NCBI GenBank assembly: GCA_026004675.1
Contig: BPJP01000002.1
Coordinates: forward strand, 1 to 64,000
Source of the DNA: Gemmatales bacterium
Lineage (GTDB): Bacteria > Planctomycetota > Planctomycetia > Gemmatales > Gemmataceae
Reading direction: 5' to 3'
DNA length: 64,000 nt
A model generated the notes under the pieces. That model saw only the letters and a program-made list of their open reading frames with translations. It was not told the origin of the DNA and ran no database searches. The number at the start of each line of letters is the position of its first letter. The first letter of the stretch is position 1. This document shows, piece by piece, positions 39,816 through 48,102 of this stretch. Both the position numbers and the translations under genes were made by a program.

Positions 39816-40991
39816 ATGGCCCGCAAGCGGGACTATTACGAAGTCCTGGGTGTCAGCAGAGATGCAGACGATGAAGAGATCAAGCGGGCTTATCGCAAAT
39901 TGGCCATGCAATACCACCCCGATCGTAATGTCGGGGACAAAGAAGCAGAGGCCAGGTTCAAAGAGGCAGCAGAAGCGTATGAAGTTCTCCGTGATCCAGC
40001 AAAGCGGCAACGCTATGATCGTTACGGTCATGCTGGTTTAGAGGGAATGGAGTTCCCTCATTTCGGCGATGTCGATTCGGTCTTCGACCTATTTGGGGAT
40101 ATATTTGGAGACCTGTTTGGCGGTCGAGGCCGACGCCGCGGGCCTGCTCGCGGTCATGACCTTCAGGTCGAGATTGAAATCGACCTCATCGATGCTTTTC
40201 GTGGCGTCGAAAAGACGATTACCATCCCTCGTGAAGAGCGCTGCGGCGAATGTTCGGGCAGCGGCTGCAAACCTGGGACACGACCAGCGCTGTGTCAGCG
40301 TTGCCGAGGACAAGGGGCTGTCTTCGTCAGTCAGGGATTCTTCCGCATCCAGCAAACATGTCGTGCCTGCGGCGGCCGTGGGCACGTCATCACCGACCCT
40401 TGTCCCGCGTGTCATGGCAATGGCCGCGCTGTCGTGCAGCGGTCTTTGACAATCAGTATTCCGCCAGGAGTCGATACCGGAACGCGCATCCGGCATAGCG
40501 GTGAAGGAGAAGCTGGCGATGTGGGTGCGCCCCGCGGCGACCTCTACTGCGTCATCCGCGTAAAGGAGCATCCGATCTTCCAGCGCGAAGGAGACAACTT
40601 GATTTGCCAGGTGCCGATCTCGTTCAGCCAGGCAGCGTTGGGAGGCGAGATCGAAATACCGACCCTGGAGGGAAAATACACATACAACCTGAAGCGAGGC
40701 ATCCAAAGCGGCGATGTCGTGGTGATCTCCGGAAAAGGAATGCCCGCCTTGCGCAGCGGCCGACGCGGCGATCTGCTGGTGCAGATCATCGTGGAAACTC
40801 CCAAACGGCTCACCAAGAGGCAGGAAGAACTTTTCCGGGAATTGGCAGAGATCGACAAAAAACACGTGGCTCCTCAACGCAAGAGTTTTCTCGAAAAACT
40901 GCGGAGCTTTTTCGGCGTCGATGAGCAAGGTCCATCGACAGGTCAAGACCTCGAACGACAAGCGACTGATTCGTCCGACGCGAATGAATGA
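39816..40991 (+). CDS. dnaJ: Chaperone DnaJ (type I Hsp40)
   Basis: A 391-residue co-chaperone. The J domain has [20 protein letters not shown] and the HPD motif in QYHPDRN. A Gly/Phe region ([17 protein letters not shown]) follows, then four zinc-binding repeats ([32 protein letters not shown]), the substrate domains and a variable tail. Start 39816 is preferred to 39813 because AAAGGAGG lies so close. The partner dnaK is not in the window. Confidence 0.96.
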   Translation: MARKRDYYEVLGVSRDADDEEIKRAYRKLAMQYHPDRNVGDKEAEARFKEAAEAYEVLRDPAKRQRYDRYGHAGLEGMEFPHFGDVDSVFDLFGDIFGDLFGGRGRRRGPARGHDLQVEIEIDLIDAFRGVEKTITIPREERCGECSGSGCKPGTRPALCQRCRGQGAVFVSQGFFRIQQTCRACGGRGHVITDPCPACHGNGRAVVQRSLTISIPPGVDTGTRIRHSGEGEAGDVGAPRGDLYCVIRVKEHPIFQREGDNLICQVPISFSQAALGGEIEIPTLEGKYTYNLKRGIQSGDVVVISGKGMPALRSGRRGDLLVQIIVETPKRLTKRQEELFRELAEIDKKHVAPQRKSFLEKLRSFFGVDEQGPSTGQDLERQATDSSDANE

Positions 40992-41116
40992 TCGGTTGCA
41001 AGAAGCCAGGCATGAACACCGGGCGTCCGTTTCGATGAAGGAGACACTTGGTTGTTTCGGAGAGAAGACGGATAGCAGGTTAAAGTTAATTCGTAGGAAC
41101 TGAGACGGCAGAGCGA

Positions 41117-41737
41117 ATGATGAGCGAACCAGCCGACAACAAACCAACATCAGAACAGGAACAGGCCCAAGCGGAATCGGCCGCTGAAGAAGAAGGGCAA
41201 AAGGCCGGGCAAGAGGTTGAGCCCGCGGCGGAAGCACCGAAAGAAGAAACCATCGAGGAGGTGCGCCGCCAGCGAGACGAGTATCTGGAATTGCTTCAGC
41301 GAACGAAAGCCGATTTCGAGAACTATCAGAAGCGCAACCAGCGTGAGCGTGAGCAGGAACGCAAGTACGTGCTTGCGCCGTTGGCTCGCGATCTTTTGCC
41401 GGTGGTTGATAATCTGGAACGAGCGCTGGCGGCAGCGGAACAATCAGGCGATGTGCAATCCCTGATCGAAGGCGTCCGCATCATGAAGACGCAAATACTC
41501 GACATCTTTCGCCGACACGGGATTACGCGGATGGAGGCGGAAGGCCAGCCCTTCGATCCGCATTTGCATCAGGCCTTGATGCGGCAGCCGACCGACGACG
41601 AAGAGTCGATTAACAAAGTCGCCCAGGTGTTGGAAGCGGGTTACTTTATTCACGATCGGGTATTGCGTCCTGCCAGCGTCGCTGTCGCCGTGCGACGAGA
41701 GACATCGGACGAGAAACAAAGCACGCAATCGCCATAA
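41117..41737 (+). CDS. grpE: Nucleotide exchange factor GrpE
   Basis: A 206-residue GrpE. The first 60 residues are an acidic Glu/Ala-rich extension, followed by the long helix (RRQRDEYLELLQRTKADFEN) and the beta domain (GITRMEAEGQPFDPHLHQAL, then VLEAGYFIHDRVLRPASVAV). It serves the DnaK cycle together with dnaJ upstream. The 125 bases between dnaJ and grpE show no gene. Confidence 0.95.
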   Translation: MMSEPADNKPTSEQEQAQAESAAEEEGQKAGQEVEPAAEAPKEETIEEVRRQRDEYLELLQRTKADFENYQKRNQREREQERKYVLAPLARDLLPVVDNLERALAAAEQSGDVQSLIEGVRIMKTQILDIFRRHGITRMEAEGQPFDPHLHQALMRQPTDDEESINKVAQVLEAGYFIHDRVLRPASVAVAVRRETSDEKQSTQSP

Positions 41738-41794
41738 GGCAAGAGCGGAAGGGTGTAAACGAAATCGCATAGCTGCCTGGGTGAGGGACCAAAC

Positions 41795-42136
41795 ATGCCA
41801 ACATACGAATACGCATGCGACGCGTGCGATCATCATTTCGACGCGTTTCAATCGATGACAGAAAAACCACTGCGGAAATGTCCGGAGTGCGGCAAACCGA
41901 AGTTGCGGCGTCTTTTTGGGACGGGGTCAGCGGTTCTCTTCAAAGGTTCCGGTTTTTATGAAACGGACTATCGAAGCGAATCGTACAAAGCCGGAGCCAA
42001 AAAGGAAGCCGAGGCTGCCAAAGCCGCCAGCAACGACAGCGCAGTTTCCGCGACCACTACAACCGATACAGGCAACGGCAAAGCCGCCAAAAACACCCAA
42101 ACTACGCAGGGGAAATCTTCCAAGTCCGAGGGCTGA
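41795..42136 (+). CDS. FmdB-type zinc ribbon protein
   Basis: A 113-residue protein. MPTYEYACDACDHHFDAFQS and KCPECGKPKLRRLFG form the two CxxC knuckles of a FmdB-like zinc ribbon. FKGSGFYETDYRS follows, which is also typical, and then a low-complexity Ala/Thr/Lys tail. FmdB proteins are putative regulators; the role is unknown. It is in line with the chaperone genes, 57 bases after grpE and 7 before yacG. Confidence 0.85.
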   Translation: MPTYEYACDACDHHFDAFQSMTEKPLRKCPECGKPKLRRLFGTGSAVLFKGSGFYETDYRSESYKAGAKKEAEAAKAASNDSAVSATTTTDTGNGKAAKNTQTTQGKSSKSEG

Positions 42137-42143
42137 GTTTCCG

Positions 42144-42335
42144 ATGATAAAGGTGCGTTGCCCGATATGCGACAAGGAAATGGCAGGGCATTCCAAGGAC
42201 GACTGGCCCGCCTTTCCTTTTTGCAGCCAGCAATGCCGGCTGATCGATCTCGGCCGCTGGCTGGGCGAAAAGTACCGCATCCCAGCTTCGGAAGACGAAG
42301 TGCCGGACGACGACAAGGAAGAGACAGTCCCCTAA
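42144..42335 (+). CDS. yacG: YacG-like zinc protein (DNA gyrase inhibitor family)
   Basis: A 63-residue protein. KVRCPICDKEM and FPFCSQQCRLIDLGRWLGEK give the four-cysteine zinc site (CxxC...CxxxC) and the conserved DLGRWL of YacG. In E. coli YacG binds GyrB and inhibits gyrase. The acidic end (EDEVPDDDKEE) is usual for the family. It is the last gene before a terminator. Confidence 0.9.
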   Translation: MIKVRCPICDKEMAGHSKDDWPAFPFCSQQCRLIDLGRWLGEKYRIPASEDEVPDDDKEETVP

Positions 42336-42367
42336 GCCGGTCGATCCTTCGGCCGTTCCCCATAGAG

Positions 42368-42401
42368 AGAGGCGCCGCCAAATTGGCACGCCTCTTTTTT
42401 T
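42368..42401. terminator. Intrinsic terminator after yacG
   Basis: AGAGGCG pairs with CGCCTCT (7 bp), with an inner GCC/GGC pairing and a following run of seven T. It separates the convergent yacG and rhomboid genes, though only the plus-strand side has a T run. Confidence 0.65.
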
Positions 42402-42414
42402 ATTTTTCGAACAG

Positions 42415-43923
42415 CTAGCGTTCGAAGAACTTATCCCATCTCTCCATCTCTTCTTGACGCGTCTTCTCCCTCTCTCTTAATTCGCGTTTCTGCTGTTCGG
42501 TGGTCTGGTCCCCCGCTCGCAGGATCGCCTCTACTTGCTGCAGTTCATTGGACCATGCCTCGAGCAATCGAATAGCCGTCACACGAACCATTTCGACACG
42601 GGGATTGCGGAAGGGAGTCATTTCCTCGAGCCTTTTCGACTCGTGGTCGATGTCCTTTCGCAATCCAGCCACTGATTCTCGTGCCCGCTTCCATTCGTCC
42701 TCATTTCGGGCGGCTGGCTCTTGCTGGATGATCTTGTCCGTCTCGGCTCTTACTGAATATGCTCTGTCCAAAATGCGTCCAACGTTGGGCACCAAGGTCT
42801 GATTTACACGGTTGACATCTCGTTGTTCAATGCGGGGATCGAACTGGTAAACGAGATGGCGCAGACGTTCTCGGTCGAGAAACGTAAAGGGAACGACAAA
42901 CAGACCGATCAAGGCCAAGACAGCCAACACCCGCTGCCTGGCGGTACCGAATCGTATTCTGTCCAGAGCAAAGGTGGCAAGAAACCCTATAGTACCGCCG
43001 CCCAGATGCCCTCCCTTGGAAATTCCGGCAAAGGAAAACGTGATAAACAGATTCAAGACGATGATGACGAGCACATTGCTGCCGAACGCGCGACTAAACT
43101 CGCGAGGCAGAACGTTTCGATTGAGAATCCACCAGGCGGCCATCGAGCCGAGCAGCCCCCACAAAGCGGTCGAGGCGCCGGCCCCGCCTCCGATCGGGTT
43201 TTCGAGCAGCATGAAGACGCTGCCGCCGATTCCCGAGACCAGATAAAGCACCAGAAACAAAGCGTGCCCCCACATTCGCTCAACAAGCGGGCCAATGACG
43301 TAGAGGGAATAGACATTGAACACTAGATGGAGTAAACCGATGTGAACAAAGCAACAGGTCAACAGCCGCCACCATTGCCCTTGGATAATGGAGTAGCCGT
43401 CGGCAGAGCCGGTCTGCCATTGGATCTGGTAATCGGTACCCGCCAGGACTTGAGAAACAGGAATGCCTTGATACGCGGCCAGAATGATGCCAGCGACAAA
43501 GACGGCTACGTTGATGAGAAGCAAGACGCTGGTTACCCGAGGCGGTTCGGGGGAATGGAATATTTCGCGCGCCGCTTTGGCGCGTGCCCAATTCGCCGGT
43601 TCGAGCTGGGGCAGTTCCTCCCGTTGGCGAGCCGGTGCTGGCTTGGGAATCTGCCCATCGTGTAATTGGGCAAGCCGTTTCGGATCGCGCAAGACCTGTT
43701 CACCTTCTTCGGTTACGACGTAGCCTTGCCCTTTGCCGTCCACGTGATTTGTGATGGCGATCAGGCCATTCATGCGCAGGTCGTTGATCGGGCGATAAAG
43801 GCTGTCCCGATCGCAGCCGGTTTCGCGGGCGAAATCCGAAGGATACCAGGGTTCCGGAGCCGCAGCCGCACAACGGCGAAGCAGTTCATCTAAAGGGGGA
43901 ATTGGCGCTTTTGGCTCGTCCAT
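42415..43923 (-). CDS. Winged-helix/rhomboid intramembrane protease fusion
   Basis: A 502-residue protein from ATG 43923 (43935 also possible). Residues about 10-80 look like a winged helix (PSDFARETGCDRDSLYRPIN, then GYVVTEEGEQVL). The rhomboid core has about seven spans: CCFVHIGLLHLVFNVYSLYV, the catalytic serine in GASTALWGLLG and the catalytic histidine in SKGGHLGGGTIG. The last 150 residues are a charged coiled-coil (REKTRQEEMERWDKF). Rhomboids cut membrane proteins inside the bilayer; the DNA-binding-like module is unusual and may instead mediate protein contact. No strong ribosome site marks the start. Confidence 0.85.
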   Translation of the reverse strand: MDEPKAPIPPLDELLRRCAAAAPEPWYPSDFARETGCDRDSLYRPINDLRMNGLIAITNHVDGKGQGYVVTEEGEQVLRDPKRLAQLHDGQIPKPAPARQREELPQLEPANWARAKAAREIFHSPEPPRVTSVLLLINVAVFVAGIILAAYQGIPVSQVLAGTDYQIQWQTGSADGYSIIQGQWWRLLTCCFVHIGLLHLVFNVYSLYVIGPLVERMWGHALFLVLYLVSGIGGSVFMLLENPIGGGAGASTALWGLLGSMAAWWILNRNVLPREFSRAFGSNVLVIIVLNLFITFSFAGISKGGHLGGGTIGFLATFALDRIRFGTARQRVLAVLALIGLFVVPFTFLDRERLRHLVYQFDPRIEQRDVNRVNQTLVPNVGRILDRAYSVRAETDKIIQQEPAARNEDEWKRARESVAGLRKDIDHESKRLEEMTPFRNPRVEMVRVTAIRLLEAWSNELQQVEAILRAGDQTTEQQKRELREREKTRQEEMERWDKFFER

Positions 43924-44059
43924 CGTTCGTTGCATAAAGTCATTTGCTGTCGACTGAATTATCTTATCGTTTGCGAACGATGATGCGAAGGCAATCGTCT
44001 TGCCAGTCGACATTTCCAGTGCCTGCCGACCGTAGCCGACGACGGTTTCGCTTCGGTGC

Positions 44060-44857
44060 TTAGTTCCGTAACAGCCAGTGCAAAAACTGGTGGCGATCAT
44101 TGAACAGACGGCGATAACTGAGCAAGACAACGCCGACTGTCCCCAGTGCCGTGGCCGAGGCGATAAAAAACATGATGACGATCTGATATTTGACGGCATC
44201 GAGGGGAGCGGCGCCGGCCAGAATCTGCCCTGTCATCATGCCGGGCAGGTTGACGATTCCGACCACCATCATCGAGTTGATAATCGGAATCATCCCAGTG
44301 CGGACAGCATGTTGAACCACCTCGCGGGCGGCTTCCCACCGTGTCGCGCCAAGCGTGAGCGCCAGTTCGACTCGCGCCTGCCGACTGATCAGGCTTTCGC
44401 CGAGTTGATTCAAGCCCAGAGCAATGCCGTTGAGCGTGTTGCCCAGGATCATGCCCAGAAGAGGCACCGAGTATTGCGGATGATACCAATGATCGAACTG
44501 GCCGGCGACGATGAAAAGCGCCATGCTGCCGATCAACCACGAGCTGGCCCAAACCGACACGATACTGTTGCAGTAGATTCCGGGAAATCGATGCTGGCTT
44601 CGTCCAGCCGCCGTGATGCCAGCTACCAGCGTCATGACCGCCAGCACAGCGAGAATCAAGTACCAACGATCCGCAGCGAAGACCCACTCGAGTATGGAGC
44701 CGATCAGCAATAGCTGCACAACGGTCCGCAGTGCCGCCAACAAAAGGGACCACTCCAGTCTGAGTTGCAACAAAACCGACAGGAGACCATTGATGAGAAT
44801 CAGACTGGCAGCGATCGCCACTTGAAAAAAGGTAAGTTGCACGTAGCCCGTCGTCAT
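44060..44857 (-). CDS. fetB: FetB-like iron export permease (UPF0014)
   Basis: A 265-residue membrane protein with about seven spans. Landmarks are LRTVVQLLLIGSILEWVF, PLLGMILGNTLNGIALGLN and the motif ELALTLGATRWEAAREV, followed by GIVNLPGMMTGQILAGAAPL, a family signature. FetAB exports iron and protects E. coli against oxidative stress. The start is directly after the ATPase stop, so the pair is coupled. Confidence 0.9.
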   Translation of the reverse strand: MTTGYVQLTFFQVAIAASLILINGLLSVLLQLRLEWSLLLAALRTVVQLLLIGSILEWVFAADRWYLILAVLAVMTLVAGITAAGRSQHRFPGIYCNSIVSVWASSWLIGSMALFIVAGQFDHWYHPQYSVPLLGMILGNTLNGIALGLNQLGESLISRQARVELALTLGATRWEAAREVVQHAVRTGMIPIINSMMVVGIVNLPGMMTGQILAGAAPLDAVKYQIVIMFFIASATALGTVGVVLLSYRRLFNDRHQFLHWLLRN

Positions 44858-45532
44858 CTATTTATCCTCGCGGGTAATCGTTCCGTTCTCCATGTGCAGG
44901 ACCCGCCCAGCCACACGTTTGATCTGCTCCGAGGTGTGACTGACCCAGACAGTTGCTCCGTTCGCTTCTCTTTGCCATTGAAACACGAAACGTTCGAATA
45001 GGGGCACCGTCTCCACGTCGAGGGCGGCTGTCGGCTCATCAAGCAATAAGATTTCTGGCTGCAAAGAAAGAGCGCGCAACAGGGCCAGCAACTGGGTTTC
45101 ACCACCGGAAAGCAGACTAGCGGGTTTGTGCAAAAACCTGTCGTCCAAGCGGAATTGACGCAGATATTCGGTGATAAGCGATCGGTCGAAGCGAAGGTTT
45201 CGATTGACCTTGAACGAAAAGAACCAGCGCAAGTTGTCTTCAACCGTTCCCTCGCTAACGACTGGTCGCTGGTGCAGGTAAACCACACAACGGCGGAATT
45301 GCGGAATGTTGCGAGGTGGACGCCCATGCCAGAGGATTTCGCCACTGTCGATCGGGTCGAGCAAGCACAAGCTTCGGAGCAACAATGTTTTTCCCGAACC
45401 GTTTGGGCCAGCCAGGACGATACGGTCGCCCCGGACGATCGACAGATCGATGTCGCGCAACAACCACCGGCCACTAACAGGATCGCGTCGTCCCAATCCT
45501 CTTGCCTGCACTATTGGCTGCGAATCACCCAT
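44858..45532 (-). CDS. fetA: FetA-like ABC ATPase
   Basis: A 224-residue ATPase. Walker A is AGPNGSGKTLLLR, the signature is LSGGETQLLALLRAL and Walker B is ILLLDEPTAALDVETV. AAAGGAAAA precedes the ATG at 45532; the ORF extends 12 codons upstream without such a site. It pairs with the FetB-like permease for iron export. Confidence 0.88.
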   Translation of the reverse strand: MGDSQPIVQARGLGRRDPVSGRWLLRDIDLSIVRGDRIVLAGPNGSGKTLLLRSLCLLDPIDSGEILWHGRPPRNIPQFRRCVVYLHQRPVVSEGTVEDNLRWFFSFKVNRNLRFDRSLITEYLRQFRLDDRFLHKPASLLSGGETQLLALLRALSLQPEILLLDEPTAALDVETVPLFERFVFQWQREANGATVWVSHTSEQIKRVAGRVLHMENGTITREDK

Positions 45533-45740
45533 TTTTCCTTTCTGACTTGCCTGTCGTAACGAGCACAATCTCCGGCAGCGGCATCGGCGGACCAGTCCAA
45601 GGAATAGTCATAGCGCGTGGCGGCCCTTCCCGGACCTGCCGGTTGTTGTCAAGCTGGACAGAAAGAGAACGCGGAGGCAACGGAGTCAGGACAGTGACGC
45701 CGTGCAAGATTCGTGGCGCCGGCAAACCAGGAACAAGCAT
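45525..45740 (-). CDS. Possible 71-residue protein upstream of fetA
   Basis: An open frame ending 8 bases inside fetA. It reads MLVPGLPAPRILHGVTVLTP and later GPPMPLPEIVLVTTG and is proline-rich. No family is recognised and the ORF could extend further upstream. Overlap with the fetA start would allow translational coupling. Support is weak. Confidence 0.3.
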   Translation of the reverse strand: MLVPGLPAPRILHGVTVLTPLPPRSLSVQLDNNRQVREGPPRAMTIPWTGPPMPLPEIVLVTTGKSERKNG

Positions 45741-45991
45741 GCGTTCGGCCTTGCCTTCAAGAAGCGAAAGTCTGCCTCGAGAAAAATGACCTCGATATTT
45801 GCAAACATAAATGGTATTAGATCGCCGGGCGTTGCAACAACGGCAAATGATTGTAACTGCCAACGTGGCTTTGTTCCAGCCAACAACGCTTTCACCAGGC
45901 CTGATCGATGGACCCGTCATCGGGAAACCAGGCTCCTGAAAATTGCGAGGCGTCAAGCCGCTTGCGAGAAGAGGCGCAAAAGGAGACAAGG

Positions 45992-46816
45992 ATGTCGACC
46001 CAGTCGGAACAGACAAGGCACGATAGTTCCCCGCAGGATGGAAGTGCGCTCCAGACCCGGGCAGCGCACGACACCGTTCTGGATGCTTCCGCCAGCCAAC
46101 CGCAAATCGACGTCACCATCTTCGTGGCTTGCTACAATGAAGAAGCCAACATCGTCGATACGATCGAAACGATCGTCGCCGCCATGCGCGAGGTCAAACT
46201 GCGTTACGAGATTCTCGTCATCGACGACGCATCGCGTGATCGCTCGGTGGAAATGGTTGAAGCCTACCAACGCACCCATCCGGAGGTACCGCTGATTCTG
46301 CACAAGAACGCCAAGAACCGAGGCTTGGCGTACAACTTCGTCGAAGGCGCGTTTTTAGGACGTGGCACATATTACAAACTGGTGTGCGGCGATAACGTCG
46401 AATCCAAAGAAGGACTGGTGCGCATTCTTCAGCAAGCTGGCAAAGCGGACATTGTCATTCCGTACCACCTCCACTGCCAAGGCAAAAGCCGGATGCGGAT
46501 GTTCATTTCGCGCACCTTCACCCGCATCGTCAATCTGCTCAGCGGCTACCATCTGCGCTATTACAACGGCATGGCTCTTTATCGACGCTATCACGTGCAA
46601 CGCTGGCACTCGGATACCACCGGCTTCGGCTTTCAAGCCGACTTGTTGACTCGGCTGCTGAATCAAGGGTTTTCCTTCATCGAAATCGAAACCGACGCCC
46701 GGGAACGGACCAAAGGCTCTTCCGGAGCGCTTTCCATCCGCAACCTTCTTTGCATCACGCACACGCTTTTGGAAATCACCATCCGTCGCATTCGCAAGTT
46801 CATCTACGGCACTTGA
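45992..46816 (+). CDS. Family 2 glycosyltransferase
   Basis: A 274-residue cytoplasmic transferase. DVTIFVACYNEEANIVDTI and RYEILVIDDASRDRSVEMVE give the nucleotide-sugar binding fold; KLVCGDNVESKEGLV stands at the DxD-like position (GDN). It resembles polyprenyl-phosphate sugar transferases but lacks their C-terminal membrane spans. AAAAGGAGACAAGG precedes the ATG at 45992. Donor and acceptor are unknown. Confidence 0.85.
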   Translation: MSTQSEQTRHDSSPQDGSALQTRAAHDTVLDASASQPQIDVTIFVACYNEEANIVDTIETIVAAMREVKLRYEILVIDDASRDRSVEMVEAYQRTHPEVPLILHKNAKNRGLAYNFVEGAFLGRGTYYKLVCGDNVESKEGLVRILQQAGKADIVIPYHLHCQGKSRMRMFISRTFTRIVNLLSGYHLRYYNGMALYRRYHVQRWHSDTTGFGFQADLLTRLLNQGFSFIEIETDARERTKGSSGALSIRNLLCITHTLLEITIRRIRKFIYGT

Positions 46817-46864
46817 TCACCCAATCGAAATGCGATAGCTTTTTTCTCTTCGACACGAGAGGGG

Positions 46865-47884
46865 TTAATCCATCTCTTGGAGAAAGGCGTCGATCGCCTC
46901 GGCCACTTCGATGGGCTGCTGGAAACGCTCGGCCGGGTTTTTGGCCATCATCTTGTCGACGATCATGACCAGAGCGGACGGAACCTCCGGGCGGAACGAA
47001 CGGATCGGGTCAGGCATTCGGGAACGGTGCCATTGAATCTTTTGCGATACCTTTCCCTCGCCGAAGGGCACCGATCCCGTCAGCAGGTAGTAAAACGTTC
47101 CGCCTAGCCCATAGATATCGGCCCGGATATCGACACTATGACTATCGTAGGTCTGCTCCGGAGCGATGTAGTCCGCTGTACCGATTACCCCTCGCGTCAG
47201 GATATCGTCTTTGTCCTCGAGGAAACGAGCCAATCCCATGTCGAAGATTTTGATGTTGCCTTCTTTATCGACGAGCAAGTTGGCTGGTTTGATGTCGCGG
47301 TGCACCATGCCCGAGTCGTGGACGTATTGCAAGCCGATCGCTGCCTGCCGGATGAATCGGCAGGCCAGGGGGATCGGCAAAGGGCCGCGTTCTTTGACCA
47401 TCTCATGCAGGCTGATGCCCTCGACGTATTCCATCACGAGGAATACCAGTTTTTCGTCCTGATCCATTTCGAAGGCACGGACGATATTGGGATGTTCCAG
47501 TGCGGCGATGGCTCGTCCCTCGCGACGAAATCGCTTCAGCACGACGGAATCCTCCGCCTTGGCTTTGGGCAAGACCTTGATCGCCACCTTTTGCCCTGTC
47601 GCCTTGTCGATGGCAAGATAGACGCTCGACATGCCGCCGGCGCCGAGCGGGCTTAAAACGGTGTACTTGCCGACACGAAAACCGCGGAACTTTCCTTGCA
47701 ACAACTGGTCTGCCTGAAAAGAAGTGATAAGCTCGGCACGCACGAGGTCCTGAGCTGCTTCTTTCGCTGAAGCGGGCAGAGGCTCGCTTCGCTGCCGGAG
47801 ATATTCTTCCAGGCAATCGTTTTCTACCAACTCGCTTTTTTTGAGAAGCTGCAGAAACTCGGTAGCGGTCGCAGGTGCAGGCAT
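46865..47884 (-). CDS. Serine/threonine protein kinase, short form
   Basis: A 339-residue soluble kinase. Residues 1-72 are the same helical module as in the kinase-PilZ protein (FLQLLKKSELVENDCLEEYL, then SFQADQLLQGKFRGFRVG). The kinase has GAGGMSSVYLAIDKATGQKV, VAIKVL, GMVHRDIKPANLLVD, the DMGLA variant of DFG and YIAPEQ, and it ends at residue 339 with no sensor or membrane domain. It is therefore likely a cytoplasmic kinase. The 218 bases between it and the divergent ABC-2 gene hold no other gene. Confidence 0.93.
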   Translation of the reverse strand: MPAPATATEFLQLLKKSELVENDCLEEYLRQRSEPLPASAKEAAQDLVRAELITSFQADQLLQGKFRGFRVGKYTVLSPLGAGGMSSVYLAIDKATGQKVAIKVLPKAKAEDSVVLKRFRREGRAIAALEHPNIVRAFEMDQDEKLVFLVMEYVEGISLHEMVKERGPLPIPLACRFIRQAAIGLQYVHDSGMVHRDIKPANLLVDKEGNIKIFDMGLARFLEDKDDILTRGVIGTADYIAPEQTYDSHSVDIRADIYGLGGTFYYLLTGSVPFGEGKVSQKIQWHRSRMPDPIRSFRPEVPSALVMIVDKMMAKNPAERFQQPIEVAEAIDAFLQEMD

Positions 47885-48102
47885 GTCGATTCATACCAGG
47901 GCGATCGTCCGATGATTACCAAACGACTTTGACGCCGGATTTCACCATCCGCGAACTCGTCATCAACTAGTTTAATCTCAATTTGCCGAGAGGAAAGCCT
48001 CCCACGACAGAGGTGTTTTCCAGAGGGATTGGCTTTGTCCGTTTCATCGCCGCGATCCAAGCCTTATAATCTGGCAAGGCATCCGCTCATTGGTGGTTCT
48101 AC

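Noticed and set aside
38127-40031. 634-codon minus-strand ORF opposite groEL2 and dnaJ
   Set aside because: Shadow of two certain genes, with His/Asp/Phe-rich composition typical of antisense reading.
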